Assembly: GCF_016907995.1 (NCBI RefSeq)
Contig: NZ_JAFBDA010000010.1
Span: forward strand, 62,001-126,000
From: Clostridium sardiniense
GTDB taxonomy: Bacteria > Bacillota > Clostridia > Clostridiales > Clostridiaceae
Length of the DNA stretch: 64,000 bases
Reading direction: 5' to 3'
Part shown: positions 55,181 to 64,000 of the stretch, piece after piece
Layout: the number at the start of each line of letters is the position of its first letter
Position numbering within the stretch: position 1 is the stretch's first letter
Made by a program: the position numbers and the translations under genes
The notes under the pieces: model-generated
What the model was told of the DNA's origin: nothing
Databases searched by the model: none
Seen by the model: only the letters and a program-made list of their open reading frames with translations

Positions 55181-56692
55181 TTAATTTACTTTTTCTATTA
55201 CTAGATCTCTATTGTATATTTCTTTAAATGAGCGAGCACTTCTCATAGCTTGACGAATTTCAAGTTCTAAATCTAATTGAGATTCAACTTCCAATTTAAC
55301 TGTTTCATTATCAATGGTTGCATGTATATCAGAAACGGCACCCTCTAAACTTCTATCAAGTCCTTCAGCTATTTTAAGTATAGAACCAATATACTCTATA
55401 GCCTTAATATCTATTCTATTAATTATAGAAGTATATTGAGGGAATGGAATATGATATTGATTGTTTCTATGACAAGCAGCAACGGCAGCGCTCATTAATA
55501 ATTCTTTTTGTGATAAGCCATTTATAGATGAGTTTAATATTACATAAAAACTGTGTTTATGATGATTATAATAGTCAATGCTTATACCACAATCATGCAA
55601 TAATGCAGAGGTTATAAGTATTCTTCTATAAGAATCATCTAATCTATGTATTGGCTTTAAATCTTCAAAAATATTTTGTGATATTTCATAAACATGTTTT
55701 GCATGATTTTTATTAATATTAAGTTTATTCATGATCCCCTTAATACTAAATACTAGCATATTTTTTTCATAATCATAATTATCTTGAAGGTACTCATAGA
55801 TAATACCCTCTCTTAGTCCTCTAGCTGAGGTTATTACATTACTTGTTGATGTATATGAAAGTATATTATGGAATATACAAAGTCCAGCAACAATTATATC
55901 TGCACGCTCAAAAGGTAGACCAGGAACTTGTTTACGTTGCTTAAGACTCTTACACTTTAATAAATTATATATTTCATGAACATCAATATCTGTTAGGGTA
56001 TAGTTATGCTCAATATCAAAAGGATAGCGCTTTCTGATTCTATCCATCCTTCCAAGAGCTTTAATAGTACCACCAACGGCTATGATTGAATCAAAACTAG
56101 CATCTTTAAGCCATGTACATTCATGAATTAAATCAGTAATTGTACTTTTAGCAGCTTCTAGGTCTTCTCTTAATATTCTATCTTTAAGATTATATTCAGA
56201 AGTAAGATTTAATGTACCTGCTGGGATTGAATAATGTTCTTCTATTTCTCCATCTTTAACCCAAGCTAAATGGGTAGCGGTACCCTCTATATCAACTATT
56301 AGAGAATTTTTAAAATATATAGTATTTACTACTCCTAGAAAATTATAATATATTTCTTTATCTACATCTAAGATAGTAATATCAATATCAAGTTCATTTT
56401 TTATTAGATTTAATAATTCATCGCTATTTGATGCACTTCTAAATGTTTCTGTAGCGATTGCAATAATTTTTTTAGCTCCTGATACCTGACACATTGATTT
56501 AAATGCTCTTAAATTTGATAGGGTAATATTAAGTTTTTCACTTGATAATTCAGTACCATCTATTAAATCTTGACAAAGTCTTATAGATGTAGTTAATTCA
56601 TCAATTTGCCTAAAATAACCATCTTCTTCTACTTCATTTAAAGTCAGCGTAACTGAGTTAGCACCTATTTCAATAACACCAATTCTTTTCAT
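55181..56692 (-). CDS. ppx: Ppx/GppA phosphatase with C-terminal HD domain
   Basis: 503 residues from ATG 56692, 6 nt after AAGGAG. The ASKHA fold is seen in GVIEIGANSVTLTL, VDIEGTATHLAWV and AVGGTIKALG. An HD-type helical domain follows (ALLHDCG, about 358-364, His-Asp). It hydrolyses inorganic polyphosphate or pppGpp. In the first motif the usual G-S-N-S reads GANSV, still compatible. Monocistronic, divergent from argS. Confidence 0.9.
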   Translation of the reverse strand: MKRIGVIEIGANSVTLTLNEVEEDGYFRQIDELTTSIRLCQDLIDGTELSSEKLNITLSNLRAFKSMCQVSGAKKIIAIATETFRSASNSDELLNLIKNELDIDITILDVDKEIYYNFLGVVNTIYFKNSLIVDIEGTATHLAWVKDGEIEEHYSIPAGTLNLTSEYNLKDRILREDLEAAKSTITDLIHECTWLKDASFDSIIAVGGTIKALGRMDRIRKRYPFDIEHNYTLTDIDVHEIYNLLKCKSLKQRKQVPGLPFERADIIVAGLCIFHNILSYTSTSNVITSARGLREGIIYEYLQDNYDYEKNMLVFSIKGIMNKLNINKNHAKHVYEISQNIFEDLKPIHRLDDSYRRILITSALLHDCGISIDYYNHHKHSFYVILNSSINGLSQKELLMSAAVAACHRNNQYHIPFPQYTSIINRIDIKAIEYIGSILKIAEGLDRSLEGAVSDIHATIDNETVKLEVESQLDLELEIRQAMRSARSFKEIYNRDLVIEKVN

Positions 56693-56834
56693 AACAAACT
56701 CCTTAAACAATAGTTAATTTTAAATATGTATTACTATTATACAACATTTTAAACTGTTGTGTTAAAAATAAGAATATTTAACTATTTGTTGACATTATGT
56801 TAGTGCTCTATGTATAATATATGAAAGAAAGTAA

Positions 56835-57085
56835 AATATAAATTCAATGAAGAGGAGAGTAGAGTAATCGATTCTTTTTAGCGAGTAAGGAGTTTTGGTG
56901 GAAGCCTTACAGATAGATTATTTGAAGAGAACCTTGGAGAAGCACCTGAAATGAGTAGGGATCGCCGCAAATTTTAATCATTTGCGTTATCAAAAAAGAG
57001 GGGCATTTCTTTATGCAAGTAGAGTGGTACCGCGGAAAAATGATATTATTCCGTCTCTTATTTTATAAATAAGAGGCGGTTTTTT
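56835..57085 (+). promoter_or_regulatory. T-box riboswitch of argS
   Basis: The T-box core AGAGTGGTACCGCGG is at 57021-57035. A stem I region with AG-rich bulges precedes it, and a strong terminator (CCGTCTCTTATTT and complement, 57051-57079, then T-run) follows. Uncharged tRNA pairing with AGTGGTA-region bases prevents termination. The specifier codon should be an Arg codon; I could not fix its position with confidence. Confidence 0.92.
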
Positions 57086-57120
57086 ATATTTTACGGAAAG
57101 AATACGAGGAGGAATAGAAA

Positions 57121-58815
57121 ATGGATTATAAACAAATTATTGCAGAATTAATAAAACAATATGTTGATTTAGATGTAGAAGATATTAAAAAACTTATAGA
57201 AATACCGCCAAAATCAGAGATGGGGGATTATGCTTTTCCTTGCTTCCAATTAGCAAAAGTTATGAGAAAAGCTCCAAATATGATAGCTGAAGAATTAGCT
57301 TCAAAGATAAGCAAAGAAGGATTTGAAAAAATAACAAACTTAGGACCGTATGTAAACTTTTTTGTTGATAAGGCAGCGTTTTCAAAATCAACTATAGAAG
57401 AAGTTATTAAAGAAGGAGATAAATATGGTTCATCAAATATTGGTGAAGGAAAGACAGTATGTGTTGAATATTCATCACCGAATATAGCTAAGCCTTTCCA
57501 TGTTGGTCATCTTTGTACAACAGCCATAGGGAATTCACTTTATAAATTATTCAAAGAAGAAGGATATAATGTAGTTGGAATAAATCACTTAGGAGACTGG
57601 GGTACTCAATTTGGTAAACTTATCTCAGCTTATAAAAGATGGGTTGATGAAGAAGCTTTAGAAAAAGATCCAATAGCAGAACTTTTAAGAATATATGTTA
57701 AGTTTCATGATGAGGCAGAAAAGGATCCATCATTAGTTGACGAAGGAAGATTACACTTTAAGAGACTAGAAGATGGAGAGCCGGAAGAAACAGCTCTATG
57801 GAAGAGATTTAGAGAGCTTAGCTTAAAAGAATTTAACAGAGTATATGATCTATTAGGAATTAAATTTGATTCATTAGCAGGAGAAGCATTCTATAATGAT
57901 AAGATGCAAGTTGTAATTGATGAATTAAAAGAAAAGAACTTACTTACAGAAAGTAATGGAGCACAAGTTGTTATGCTTGATGAATACAACATGCCTCCTT
58001 GTATAGTTCTTAAAGGTGATGGAGCAACTATATACGCAACAAGAGATTTAGCTGCTGCAAATTACAGAAAGAATACTTATGATTTTGATAAGTGTATCTA
58101 TGTTGTAGGAACACCTCAAGCATTACATTTCAAGCAAGTATTTAAGACATTAGAACTTGCAGGAAAAGATTGGGCTAAAGATTGTGTTCATGTAGGATTT
58201 GGATTAGTTAAGTTCCCAGATGGAGGAATGTCAACAAGAAAAGGTAAAGTAATACTTTTAGATGATTTATTAAATGAAGCTATAGCTAAAACTTTAGAAA
58301 TCATAAATGAAAAAAATCCAGAACTTGAAAATAAAGAAGAAGTTGCTAAAAAGATAGGTATAGGTGCAGTTGTATTTACTTATCTTAAGAATTCAAGAGA
58401 AAAAGATATAATCTTTGATTGGAAAGAAATACTTTCATTTGAAGGAGAAACAGGTCCATATGTTCAATACTCATATGCAAGAGGTAACAGCATATTAGAA
58501 AGAGCTGGAGAAGTTGATTTAACAAATGTAGATTACAGCAAGTTAGATTCAAAAGAAGAGTTCGAATTAATAAAAGCTTTAGAAAGCTTTAAGAAAAATA
58601 TACATTTAGCAATTGAAAAGCTTGAGCCATCAGTTGTAACTAGATATGTAGTTGATGTAGCAAAATCATTCAATAAATTCTATAATGCTCATTCAGTATT
58701 AAATTTAGAAGATGAAGAACTTAAAAAAGCAAGACTTGCATTAGTAAAGGCAAGTTTACAAGTAATCAAGAATGGTTTAGGATTAATAGGAATAGAAGTT
58801 GTAGAAAAGATGTAA
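57121..58815 (+). CDS. argS: arginyl-tRNA synthetase
   Basis: 564 residues. An N-terminal Arg-S additional domain, [16 protein letters not shown] (class I HIGH-type motif, about 119-134), GDWGTQFG, and [11 protein letters not shown] (KMSKS-equivalent) precede the DALR anticodon-binding domain. It charges tRNA-Arg. Expression is controlled by the T-box leader. GAGGAGG precedes the ATG. Confidence 0.97.
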   Translation: MDYKQIIAELIKQYVDLDVEDIKKLIEIPPKSEMGDYAFPCFQLAKVMRKAPNMIAEELASKISKEGFEKITNLGPYVNFFVDKAAFSKSTIEEVIKEGDKYGSSNIGEGKTVCVEYSSPNIAKPFHVGHLCTTAIGNSLYKLFKEEGYNVVGINHLGDWGTQFGKLISAYKRWVDEEALEKDPIAELLRIYVKFHDEAEKDPSLVDEGRLHFKRLEDGEPEETALWKRFRELSLKEFNRVYDLLGIKFDSLAGEAFYNDKMQVVIDELKEKNLLTESNGAQVVMLDEYNMPPCIVLKGDGATIYATRDLAAANYRKNTYDFDKCIYVVGTPQALHFKQVFKTLELAGKDWAKDCVHVGFGLVKFPDGGMSTRKGKVILLDDLLNEAIAKTLEIINEKNPELENKEEVAKKIGIGAVVFTYLKNSREKDIIFDWKEILSFEGETGPYVQYSYARGNSILERAGEVDLTNVDYSKLDSKEEFELIKALESFKKNIHLAIEKLEPSVVTRYVVDVAKSFNKFYNAHSVLNLEDEELKKARLALVKASLQVIKNGLGLIGIEVVEKM

Positions 58816-58822
58816 TATTTTA

Positions 58823-58859
58823 AAAGTGTTAGAGAGTTTATATTCTCTAGCACTTTTTT
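58823..58859 (+). terminator. terminator of argS
   Basis: AAAGTGTTAGAGA / TCTCTAGCACTTT with one G-U and a T-run. Confidence 0.92.
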
Positions 58860-58970
58860 AACATTTTCTAATAATATGTTAAACTTTATTACTTACTTGT
58901 ATACAGAAATATCATATGTGATATAATTCAAGATAGACGCAAAATACTAGAAGAAAGGTGATGGGATGGA

Positions 58971-60083
58971 GTGAGTTTTAATAAAAATATAAAGTATAAA
59001 GATGTTTTAATATTCGCTTTAGTAGCCTTTATAGGTTATAAAATTGTTGATAACTATGCAGTTTATATAGCTGTATTTAAACAGTTTTTAGTAGTACTTA
59101 AGCCATTTATGTTTGCATTAATTTTTGCATATGTATTAAATCCAATTATGAAATTATTTGAGAAAAGATTGAAGTTAAAGAGGGGACCAGCGGTAGGATT
59201 AACATATTTTATTGTACTAGGAATAATAGTTCTTATAGGATTATATGGCATACCTAGTATTATAGATAGCATAGTTTCTATTACCAAAGATATACCAGAC
59301 TATGTAAGCACAGTGCAAGGTTGGGTTAATTCAGCACTTGAAAATGATAAATTCTATGAATTAATGAAAGATGCTGGCATACTACAGACTTTAACATCAT
59401 TGTCAACTAAGGCAGGAACTATTTTAGTTTCAATATTAGAAAGCACAGCTGGATCACTTGTATCTATAACTACAGATATAATAATGTTTGGCTTTGGATT
59501 CTTAATATCAATTTATATATTACTTGATAAAGAGAAATTTATAAAACAAACAAAGTTATTACTTATGATGCTTATAGGTGAGAAGTGGGGAAATAAAATA
59601 CTTAATTTAACTAGAGTATATAATTATATGATTGGTACATATATAGGTATAAAAGCTCTAGATTCATTGATAATAGGTCTTATGTCTCTTGTTGGGTTAA
59701 TGGTATTAAAAGTGCCTTATGCCATATTATTAGCAGTTGTAGTCGGATTTACTAACATGATTCCATACTTTGGACCTTTTGTAGGGATGGTAGTTTGTTC
59801 TATAGTAGCTGTATTTGTATCTCCTTGGAGGGCATTAGCTGTATTTATATTCTTACTTGCACTTCAACAATTTGATGCTTGGTATTTAGAACCTAAGCTA
59901 GTAAGTGGGAAAGTTGGAATTGGACCATTTTGGGTTATATTTGGAGTAACACTTGGTGGAGGTTTCTTTGGACCTTTAGGAATGCTTTTAGCATCACCAA
60001 CAATGGCTACAATAAAGATATATTATGATAAAGTAGTAAATAAGTATAAAGATGAACATAAAGAATTGGTAGATTCATTATAA
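58971..60083 (+). CDS. AI-2E family transporter-like membrane protein
   Basis: 370 residues with seven to eight membrane segments, PF01594 pattern: LKPFMFALIFAYVLNPI near the N-terminus and PYFGPFVGMVVC plus the C-terminal WYLEPKLVSGKVGIGPFWVI. Family members include TqsA and sodium/proton or sporulation-related exporters. The substrate is unknown. GTG start after AAAGGTGATGGGATG. Monocistronic. Confidence 0.88.
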   Translation: MSFNKNIKYKDVLIFALVAFIGYKIVDNYAVYIAVFKQFLVVLKPFMFALIFAYVLNPIMKLFEKRLKLKRGPAVGLTYFIVLGIIVLIGLYGIPSIIDSIVSITKDIPDYVSTVQGWVNSALENDKFYELMKDAGILQTLTSLSTKAGTILVSILESTAGSLVSITTDIIMFGFGFLISIYILLDKEKFIKQTKLLLMMLIGEKWGNKILNLTRVYNYMIGTYIGIKALDSLIIGLMSLVGLMVLKVPYAILLAVVVGFTNMIPYFGPFVGMVVCSIVAVFVSPWRALAVFIFLLALQQFDAWYLEPKLVSGKVGIGPFWVIFGVTLGGGFFGPLGMLLASPTMATIKIYYDKVVNKYKDEHKELVDSL

Positions 60084-60088
60084 TAAAT

Positions 60089-60123
60089 AAAAAAATCAGT
60101 AGCTTTAAGCTACTGATTTTTTT
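60089..60123. terminator. bidirectional terminator
   Basis: AAAAAAATCAGTAGC / GCTACTGATTTTTTT with a 5-nt loop, between convergent operons. Confidence 0.95.
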
Positions 60124-60136
60124 ATTTACTATTATT

Positions 60137-60268
60137 TTAATTTTTTCTAGAAGGACAGCTTTTGCTGCATGAACCACAATTACATTGTCCTTTAGAGGAT
60201 TTCTTAACATTTTTATATATTATATATACAGCTACAGCTGCAATTCCTATTGCTATTGCTATTTCCAT
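60137..60268 (-). CDS. FeoB-associated Cys-rich membrane protein
   Basis: A 43-residue protein: MEIAIAIGIAAVAVYIIY membrane helix, a basic linker, then CNCGSCSKSC. This matches the small Cys-rich proteins encoded after feoB in Firmicutes, thought to help FeoB handle ferrous iron or iron-sulfur. It starts 18 bp after feoB on the same strand; GGTGAT precedes the ATG. The four clustered Cys could bind iron. Confidence 0.88.
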   Translation of the reverse strand: MEIAIAIGIAAVAVYIIYKNVKKSSKGQCNCGSCSKSCPSRKN

Positions 60269-60285
60269 TTATATCACCTTCGTTT

Positions 60286-62049
60286 TTAAATAAATATTGA
60301 AGCTACATTATAGAATATAAATGCAACAACCCATGCAAGTACAAGTTGATAACAAACTGAGAATATTGTAAGCTTTGTTCCATACTCTTTTTTCATAGTA
60401 CCTACTGCAGATACACAAGGCACATAAAGTAAAGTAAAGATTAAGAATGAGTATGCTGAAATTGCTGTAAAGAACTGAGGTAAAATAACCTTTAAATCTC
60501 CATTGAAAATAACTTCCATTGAAGAAACTACACTTTCTTTTGCAAGTAATCCACTAAGTAATGATACTGAAGATTGCCAGTTACCAAATCCAAGTGGTGC
60601 AAATATTGGAGCTATAAATGATCCAATAGAAGCTAAAATACTTTCATCAACACTTTCAACTACTCCGTGTAAATTAAAGTTTGATAAGAACCATATTACT
60701 ACAGTCATTGCAAATATTATAGTACCAGCTTTTTTAATGAAGCCTTTAGCTTTATCATAAGTTTGTTTTACTATTGAACTTAATTGAGGGATTTTATAAT
60801 TAGGAAGTTCTATTATAAAAGGTTCCTCATCCTTTTTAAATAAAGTATTTTTAAATAAGATACCAATTAAGAATGCTATAATTATACCTAATAAATATAA
60901 TGATGCAACAACTAAGCCTCTATGTTCAGTAAAGAATACTGAAGCAAATAATGCATATACAGGAAGTCTTGCATTACATGACATCAATGGAACAAGAAGA
61001 GCTGTAAGCTTTCTATCTTTTTCACTTTCAAGGGTTCTAGCAGACATGATTGCAGGAACTGAACATCCAAATCCAACAACCATAGGTAAAAATGCTTTTC
61101 CTGAAAGCCCCATTTTTCTCATGAATTTATCCATTAAAAATGCTATTCTTGCCATATATCCGCTATCTTCTAAGAATGCTATACAAACAAATAGTGCAAG
61201 AATTACAGGTAAAAGTACTAAAATACCACCAACACCACCGATGATACCATCAACTAATAGTGATTGGAACCAAGGAGAAGTGCTTTCAAGTAATGTATGC
61301 ATCCAAGGTATAAATGAATCATTTAATACTCCATCTAAAAAGTCTGATATAGGTTGTCCAACCCATGAAAAAGTAAATTGGAACATAAATACCATTATTA
61401 AAATAAACAATGGATAAGCTAAAAATGGATTTAAGAATATTTTATCTAATCTTTCCGTTAAATCCTTTTTATTAGTATCTTTCTTATTTAAACAGTTATG
61501 TATAACTTTTTCTATATATTTATAAGCTGATTTCTCATCTTTAAAATCAAATTTATTTACATCTTTTATGTGTGTAAAGTTCTGTTTCTCTATTGTTTCC
61601 TTTAATAAATCTATACCTTGTCCTTTAGCAGCTATTATTGGAATAACTGTAACGCCTAATTCTTCAGATAGTTTTTTATAATCAATTTCAAAGCCTTTGC
61701 TTTGAACAACATCAATCATATTAACTGCAAGTATTATTGGCTTATTAAATTGTTTAAGTTGTGTTGTTAAATATAGATTTCTATCTAAATTCGAACCATC
61801 AACAATATTAAGAATAATATCTACATCGCCATCTTCTAAAAAGTGTTTAGCAACCTTTTCCTCATGTGAGAAAGTATCCATTGCATAGATTCCTGGTAAA
61901 TCTACTATTTTTACATCTTTATAGTAACCTTCTTTTTTTTCAACTGTAACACCAGGCCAGTTTCCAACATATTGTTTTGAACCAGTAAGTGAGTTGAATA
62001 GAGTTGTTTTACCAACATTTGGATTACCGAGTAGTGCAATTGTTGTCAT
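60286..62049 (-). CDS. feoB: ferrous iron transport protein B
   Basis: 587 residues, shorter than the usual 650-750. The N-terminal GTPase has G1 GNPNVGKTT, G3 DLPGIY and G4 NMID. The membrane part contains two Gate regions (FLPMVVGFGCSVPAIMSART and the later LLAKESVVSSM). It imports Fe2+ under anaerobic conditions. It follows feoA by 12 bp. The short length reflects a reduced linker and C-terminus, not loss of a core motif. Confidence 0.95.
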   Translation of the reverse strand: MTTIALLGNPNVGKTTLFNSLTGSKQYVGNWPGVTVEKKEGYYKDVKIVDLPGIYAMDTFSHEEKVAKHFLEDGDVDIILNIVDGSNLDRNLYLTTQLKQFNKPIILAVNMIDVVQSKGFEIDYKKLSEELGVTVIPIIAAKGQGIDLLKETIEKQNFTHIKDVNKFDFKDEKSAYKYIEKVIHNCLNKKDTNKKDLTERLDKIFLNPFLAYPLFILIMVFMFQFTFSWVGQPISDFLDGVLNDSFIPWMHTLLESTSPWFQSLLVDGIIGGVGGILVLLPVILALFVCIAFLEDSGYMARIAFLMDKFMRKMGLSGKAFLPMVVGFGCSVPAIMSARTLESEKDRKLTALLVPLMSCNARLPVYALFASVFFTEHRGLVVASLYLLGIIIAFLIGILFKNTLFKKDEEPFIIELPNYKIPQLSSIVKQTYDKAKGFIKKAGTIIFAMTVVIWFLSNFNLHGVVESVDESILASIGSFIAPIFAPLGFGNWQSSVSLLSGLLAKESVVSSMEVIFNGDLKVILPQFFTAISAYSFLIFTLLYVPCVSAVGTMKKEYGTKLTIFSVCYQLVLAWVVAFIFYNVASIFI

Positions 62050-62061
62050 TATATATTCCTC

Positions 62062-62283
62062 CTAAGTTAGTAAAATAATATTTTTTGCATCTTTTTTTCT
62101 TATAGCTAAGTCAAAGCCTCTAAAATTAATTATTAATGGATCTCCTAAAGGAGCAATTGCCTTTAAGCTTACATCAGTTCCTTCTATACAACCTAATGCT
62201 AATAATCTCTTAGCTAGTTTGCTGTCTCCACCTATATTACTTATAATTCCGTGTTCTCCGGGTTTTAATTTTATTAGTTCCAT
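62062..62283 (-). CDS. feoA: ferrous iron transport protein A
   Basis: 73 residues, an SH3-like FeoA domain (LKPGEHGIISNIGGDSKLAKR, then LALGCIEGTDVSLKAIAPLGDP). It supports FeoB GTPase activity in the cytoplasm. First gene of the feoA-feoB-Cys-rich operon, with a Fur-type box directly upstream. Confidence 0.93.
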   Translation of the reverse strand: MELIKLKPGEHGIISNIGGDSKLAKRLLALGCIEGTDVSLKAIAPLGDPLIINFRGFDLAIRKKDAKNIILLT

Positions 62284-62296
62284 TTATTTAACACCT

Positions 62297-62315
62297 CGCA
62301 ATGAAAATCATTATC
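62297..62315 (-). promoter_or_regulatory. Fur box upstream of feoA
   Basis: CGCAATGAAAATCATTATC matches the classical 19-bp GATAATGATAATCATTATC at 15 positions, about 15 bp before the feoA start. It predicts repression when iron is plentiful. Confidence 0.7.
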
Positions 62316-62514
62316 ATATATTTATAATATCACTATATGAATTTAGAAGTCAATGTTTAATATAAAAATAATATACTTAAAAAATAATGGAAAATTATCT
62401 ACAATTGTAATGTAACATTATATTACAGTTATAATATTATATTATATTGCAAAAAAATATTTTATAGGTATAATATAATGAATAGTTATTTACTAAAGAA
62501 AAAGGAGGATTAAT

Positions 62515-63246
62515 ATGGAAAAAAATATAGCGGCTTTTTTTGATATAGACGGAACTTTATATAGAGAGGGCTTAATTACAGAAGTTTTTAAAAAAATGAT
62601 TAAATATGAAATAATTGAACCAGAAAAATGGTACAATGATGTAAGGAAAGACTTTGAAAAGTGGGATAAAAGAGAAGGTGACTATGATATATATCTATTA
62701 AAAATGATAGATATATATATGGAAGCAATTAAAGGCCTAGATAAGCATCAAATAGAATTTATAGCTAAGAGAGTTATAGAACAAAAAGGTGACAGAGTAT
62801 ATACTTTTACAAGAGATAGAATAAAATGGCATAAGGAACAAGGACATATTTTAATTACAGTATCTGGTTCACCTTTAGAATTAGTTAAGGAAATGTCACT
62901 TAAACATGGTTTTAATGATTTTAAAGGAGCAGAGTATATTTCAGATGAAAAAGGGCAGTATACAGGAGATGTAATTCCTATGTGGGATAGTGAAAGTAAA
63001 GAGAAGGCTATAAAAGAATTACAAGAAAAGTATAATATAGATTTAGAAAATAGTTATGCTTATGGAGATACTGCGGGAGACTATACTATGTTCGGTAAAG
63101 TTGGTAATCCATATGCTATGAATCCTACAAAAGAACTTTTAAGAAAAATTATATCTGATAAAGAATTATCAGAAAGAATAAATATTATTGTAGAAAGAAA
63201 AGATGTAACGTATAATCTTAATGTAGGGGATATCCAATTTGAATAA
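62515..63246 (+). CDS. HAD-IB family phosphatase, SerB-like
   Basis: 243 residues. Motif I FFDIDGTLYREG, motif II TVSGSPLELV and motif IV YGDTAGDYTMF mark the HAD subfamily IB that includes phosphoserine phosphatase and PSPase-like lipid phosphatases. The cap lies at about 20-110. AAGGAGGA precedes the ATG. Substrate not certain. Confidence 0.85.
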   Translation: MEKNIAAFFDIDGTLYREGLITEVFKKMIKYEIIEPEKWYNDVRKDFEKWDKREGDYDIYLLKMIDIYMEAIKGLDKHQIEFIAKRVIEQKGDRVYTFTRDRIKWHKEQGHILITVSGSPLELVKEMSLKHGFNDFKGAEYISDEKGQYTGDVIPMWDSESKEKAIKELQEKYNIDLENSYAYGDTAGDYTMFGKVGNPYAMNPTKELLRKIISDKELSERINIIVERKDVTYNLNVGDIQFE

Positions 63247-63260
63247 GAAAGAGTGATACT

Positions 63261-64000
63261 GTGATTATAAAAGAGAACATTATACCTGTAGGCAATTTAG
63301 AAGAAGATCATTTTTTAGAAAATGATCATAAAATTTTACCAGAAGATATAATATTTTTTGATTTAGAGCATTATGTATATAAGAAGCCAAAATGTATAGG
63401 AGTTTTTGGAGCGTGTATATATAATAAGGAAAAGAATATACTTCATGTAACTCAATATATGATTGAAAACAAAAGAGAGAGTAAGGATATTTTAAATTTA
63501 GCTTTAAGATATTTTAAGGACATGAAGGAAAATGGTAAAAAGGCCATATCAACATTTTCAGGTAATAATGACTTTACAGTAATAAATTACTTATTCAATA
63601 AATATAATATATCTTATAACTTTGAGACAGAATTCATATCAATAGATATTCAAAAAGCTTATGAAAAGGATATGAAGACATCTATAGGTCTTAAAAAGCT
63701 AGAAAAGATTTTTGATATTGATAGACAAGGAGAAGTTATAAGTGGTTCTAATTTAGCTAAAACTTTTCATAAGGTAATGAAAGATAACGATTATATAAAG
63801 AGAATGCCTAAAGAAAAGATAGAGAAGATATTACTTTATAATGAGCAGGATGTTGTTAATTTATATTATATATATACTAATTGGAAGAAATATATTAATT
63901 TAACTAAATTAAATGAAGAAGATAAAGTAGAAAAAGAAGATCAAAAAATAGAGGTAGATATATTAGAAGATGAAGTTGATAATATAGAAGCCATAGAAGA
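63261..64000 (+). CDS. ribonuclease H-like (YprB-type) nuclease, 3' partial
   Basis: The frame from GTG 63261 stays open to the window edge (about 247 codons). DIIFFDLEH (about 32-40) gives the first acidic pair, and ILLYNEQDVVNLY (about 194-206) gives the late DEDD-like site of the RNase H-like YprB/Cas4-adjacent exonuclease family (PF13482). An acidic C-terminus follows and is cut by the edge. It starts 14 bp after the HAD gene and is probably cotranscribed with it. The substrate, RNA or DNA, is unknown. Confidence 0.75.
   Translation, partial: MIIKENIIPVGNLEEDHFLENDHKILPEDIIFFDLEHYVYKKPKCIGVFGACIYNKEKNILHVTQYMIENKRESKDILNLALRYFKDMKENGKKAISTFSGNNDFTVINYLFNKYNISYNFETEFISIDIQKAYEKDMKTSIGLKKLEKIFDIDRQGEVISGSNLAKTFHKVMKDNDYIKRMPKEKIEKILLYNEQDVVNLYYIYTNWKKYINLTKLNEEDKVEKEDQKIEVDILEDEVDNIEAIE

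Overview
The window is AT-rich and densely coded, with short intergenic gaps and strong Shine-Dalgarno sites. It carries clostridial hallmarks: a pyrBICFKDE operon, oxygen-sensitive pyruvate formate-lyase with its activase, FeoAB, a T-box upstream of argS, MurT/GatD, and asparagine synthetase AsnA. I read it as chromosome of a Clostridium sensu stricto species; the species cannot be named from sequence reading alone. Most of it is ordinary housekeeping sequence. One accessory segment lies at about 29.5-36.2 kb.

Layout. 0-10 kb: an alpha/beta hydrolase cut by the window edge, a glucose-type PTS EIICBA, two sensor histidine kinases without a response regulator, TspO, topoisomerase III and a small nonsense-interrupted gene. 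10-16 kb: lrgAB and an ABC uptake system (permease, ATPase, lipoprotein) on the minus strand, then a PadR regulator with its membrane partner. 16-29.5 kb: acyltransferase, HAD phosphatase, ArsC/Spx-like protein, flavin reductase, D,D-carboxypeptidase, a polysaccharide deacetylase without a canonical start codon, murT-gatD, a TPR lipoprotein, manA, uppP, a 6-phosphofructokinase and a penicillin-binding-type serine hydrolase homologue whose nucleophile is missing.

29.53-36.18 kb: a decayed integrated element. A 34-bp imperfect direct repeat (29/34) flanks it. The left copy is the 3' end of the serine hydrolase gene; the right copy sits next to what looks like that gene's original terminator. 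Inside are a frameshifted tyrosine recombinase, an extra formyltransferase (Fmt family) and a GNAT acetyltransferase as intact cargo, remnants of a phage sigma-like activator, a tRNA-like fold, a broken CotJC/Mn-catalase gene, a terminase small subunit with three nonsense codons, and an intact ERF/DUF1351 recombination pair.

36.2-64 kb: a second polysaccharide deacetylase, a TDT transporter, a small RHH-like protein, the pyrimidine operon, pflB-pflA, a DnaQ-type exonuclease, ldh, asnA, birA, an LCP protein with a (ETPKP)10 tail, a site-2 protease, Ppx/GppA, T-box-argS, an AI-2E family protein, the Fur-box-preceded feoA-feoB-Cys-rich protein operon, an HAD phosphatase and a truncated YprB-like nuclease.

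The pyr leader holds two PyrR-type hairpins. The first works as a transcription attenuator. The second has an arm that pairs with the pyrB Shine-Dalgarno, which suggests control at two levels. Several envelope genes (DacA, two deacetylases, MurT/GatD, UppP, LCP) are scattered through the window. Fermentation enzymes (PfkA, Pfl, Ldh) give the metabolic picture of an anaerobic glycolytic fermenter.
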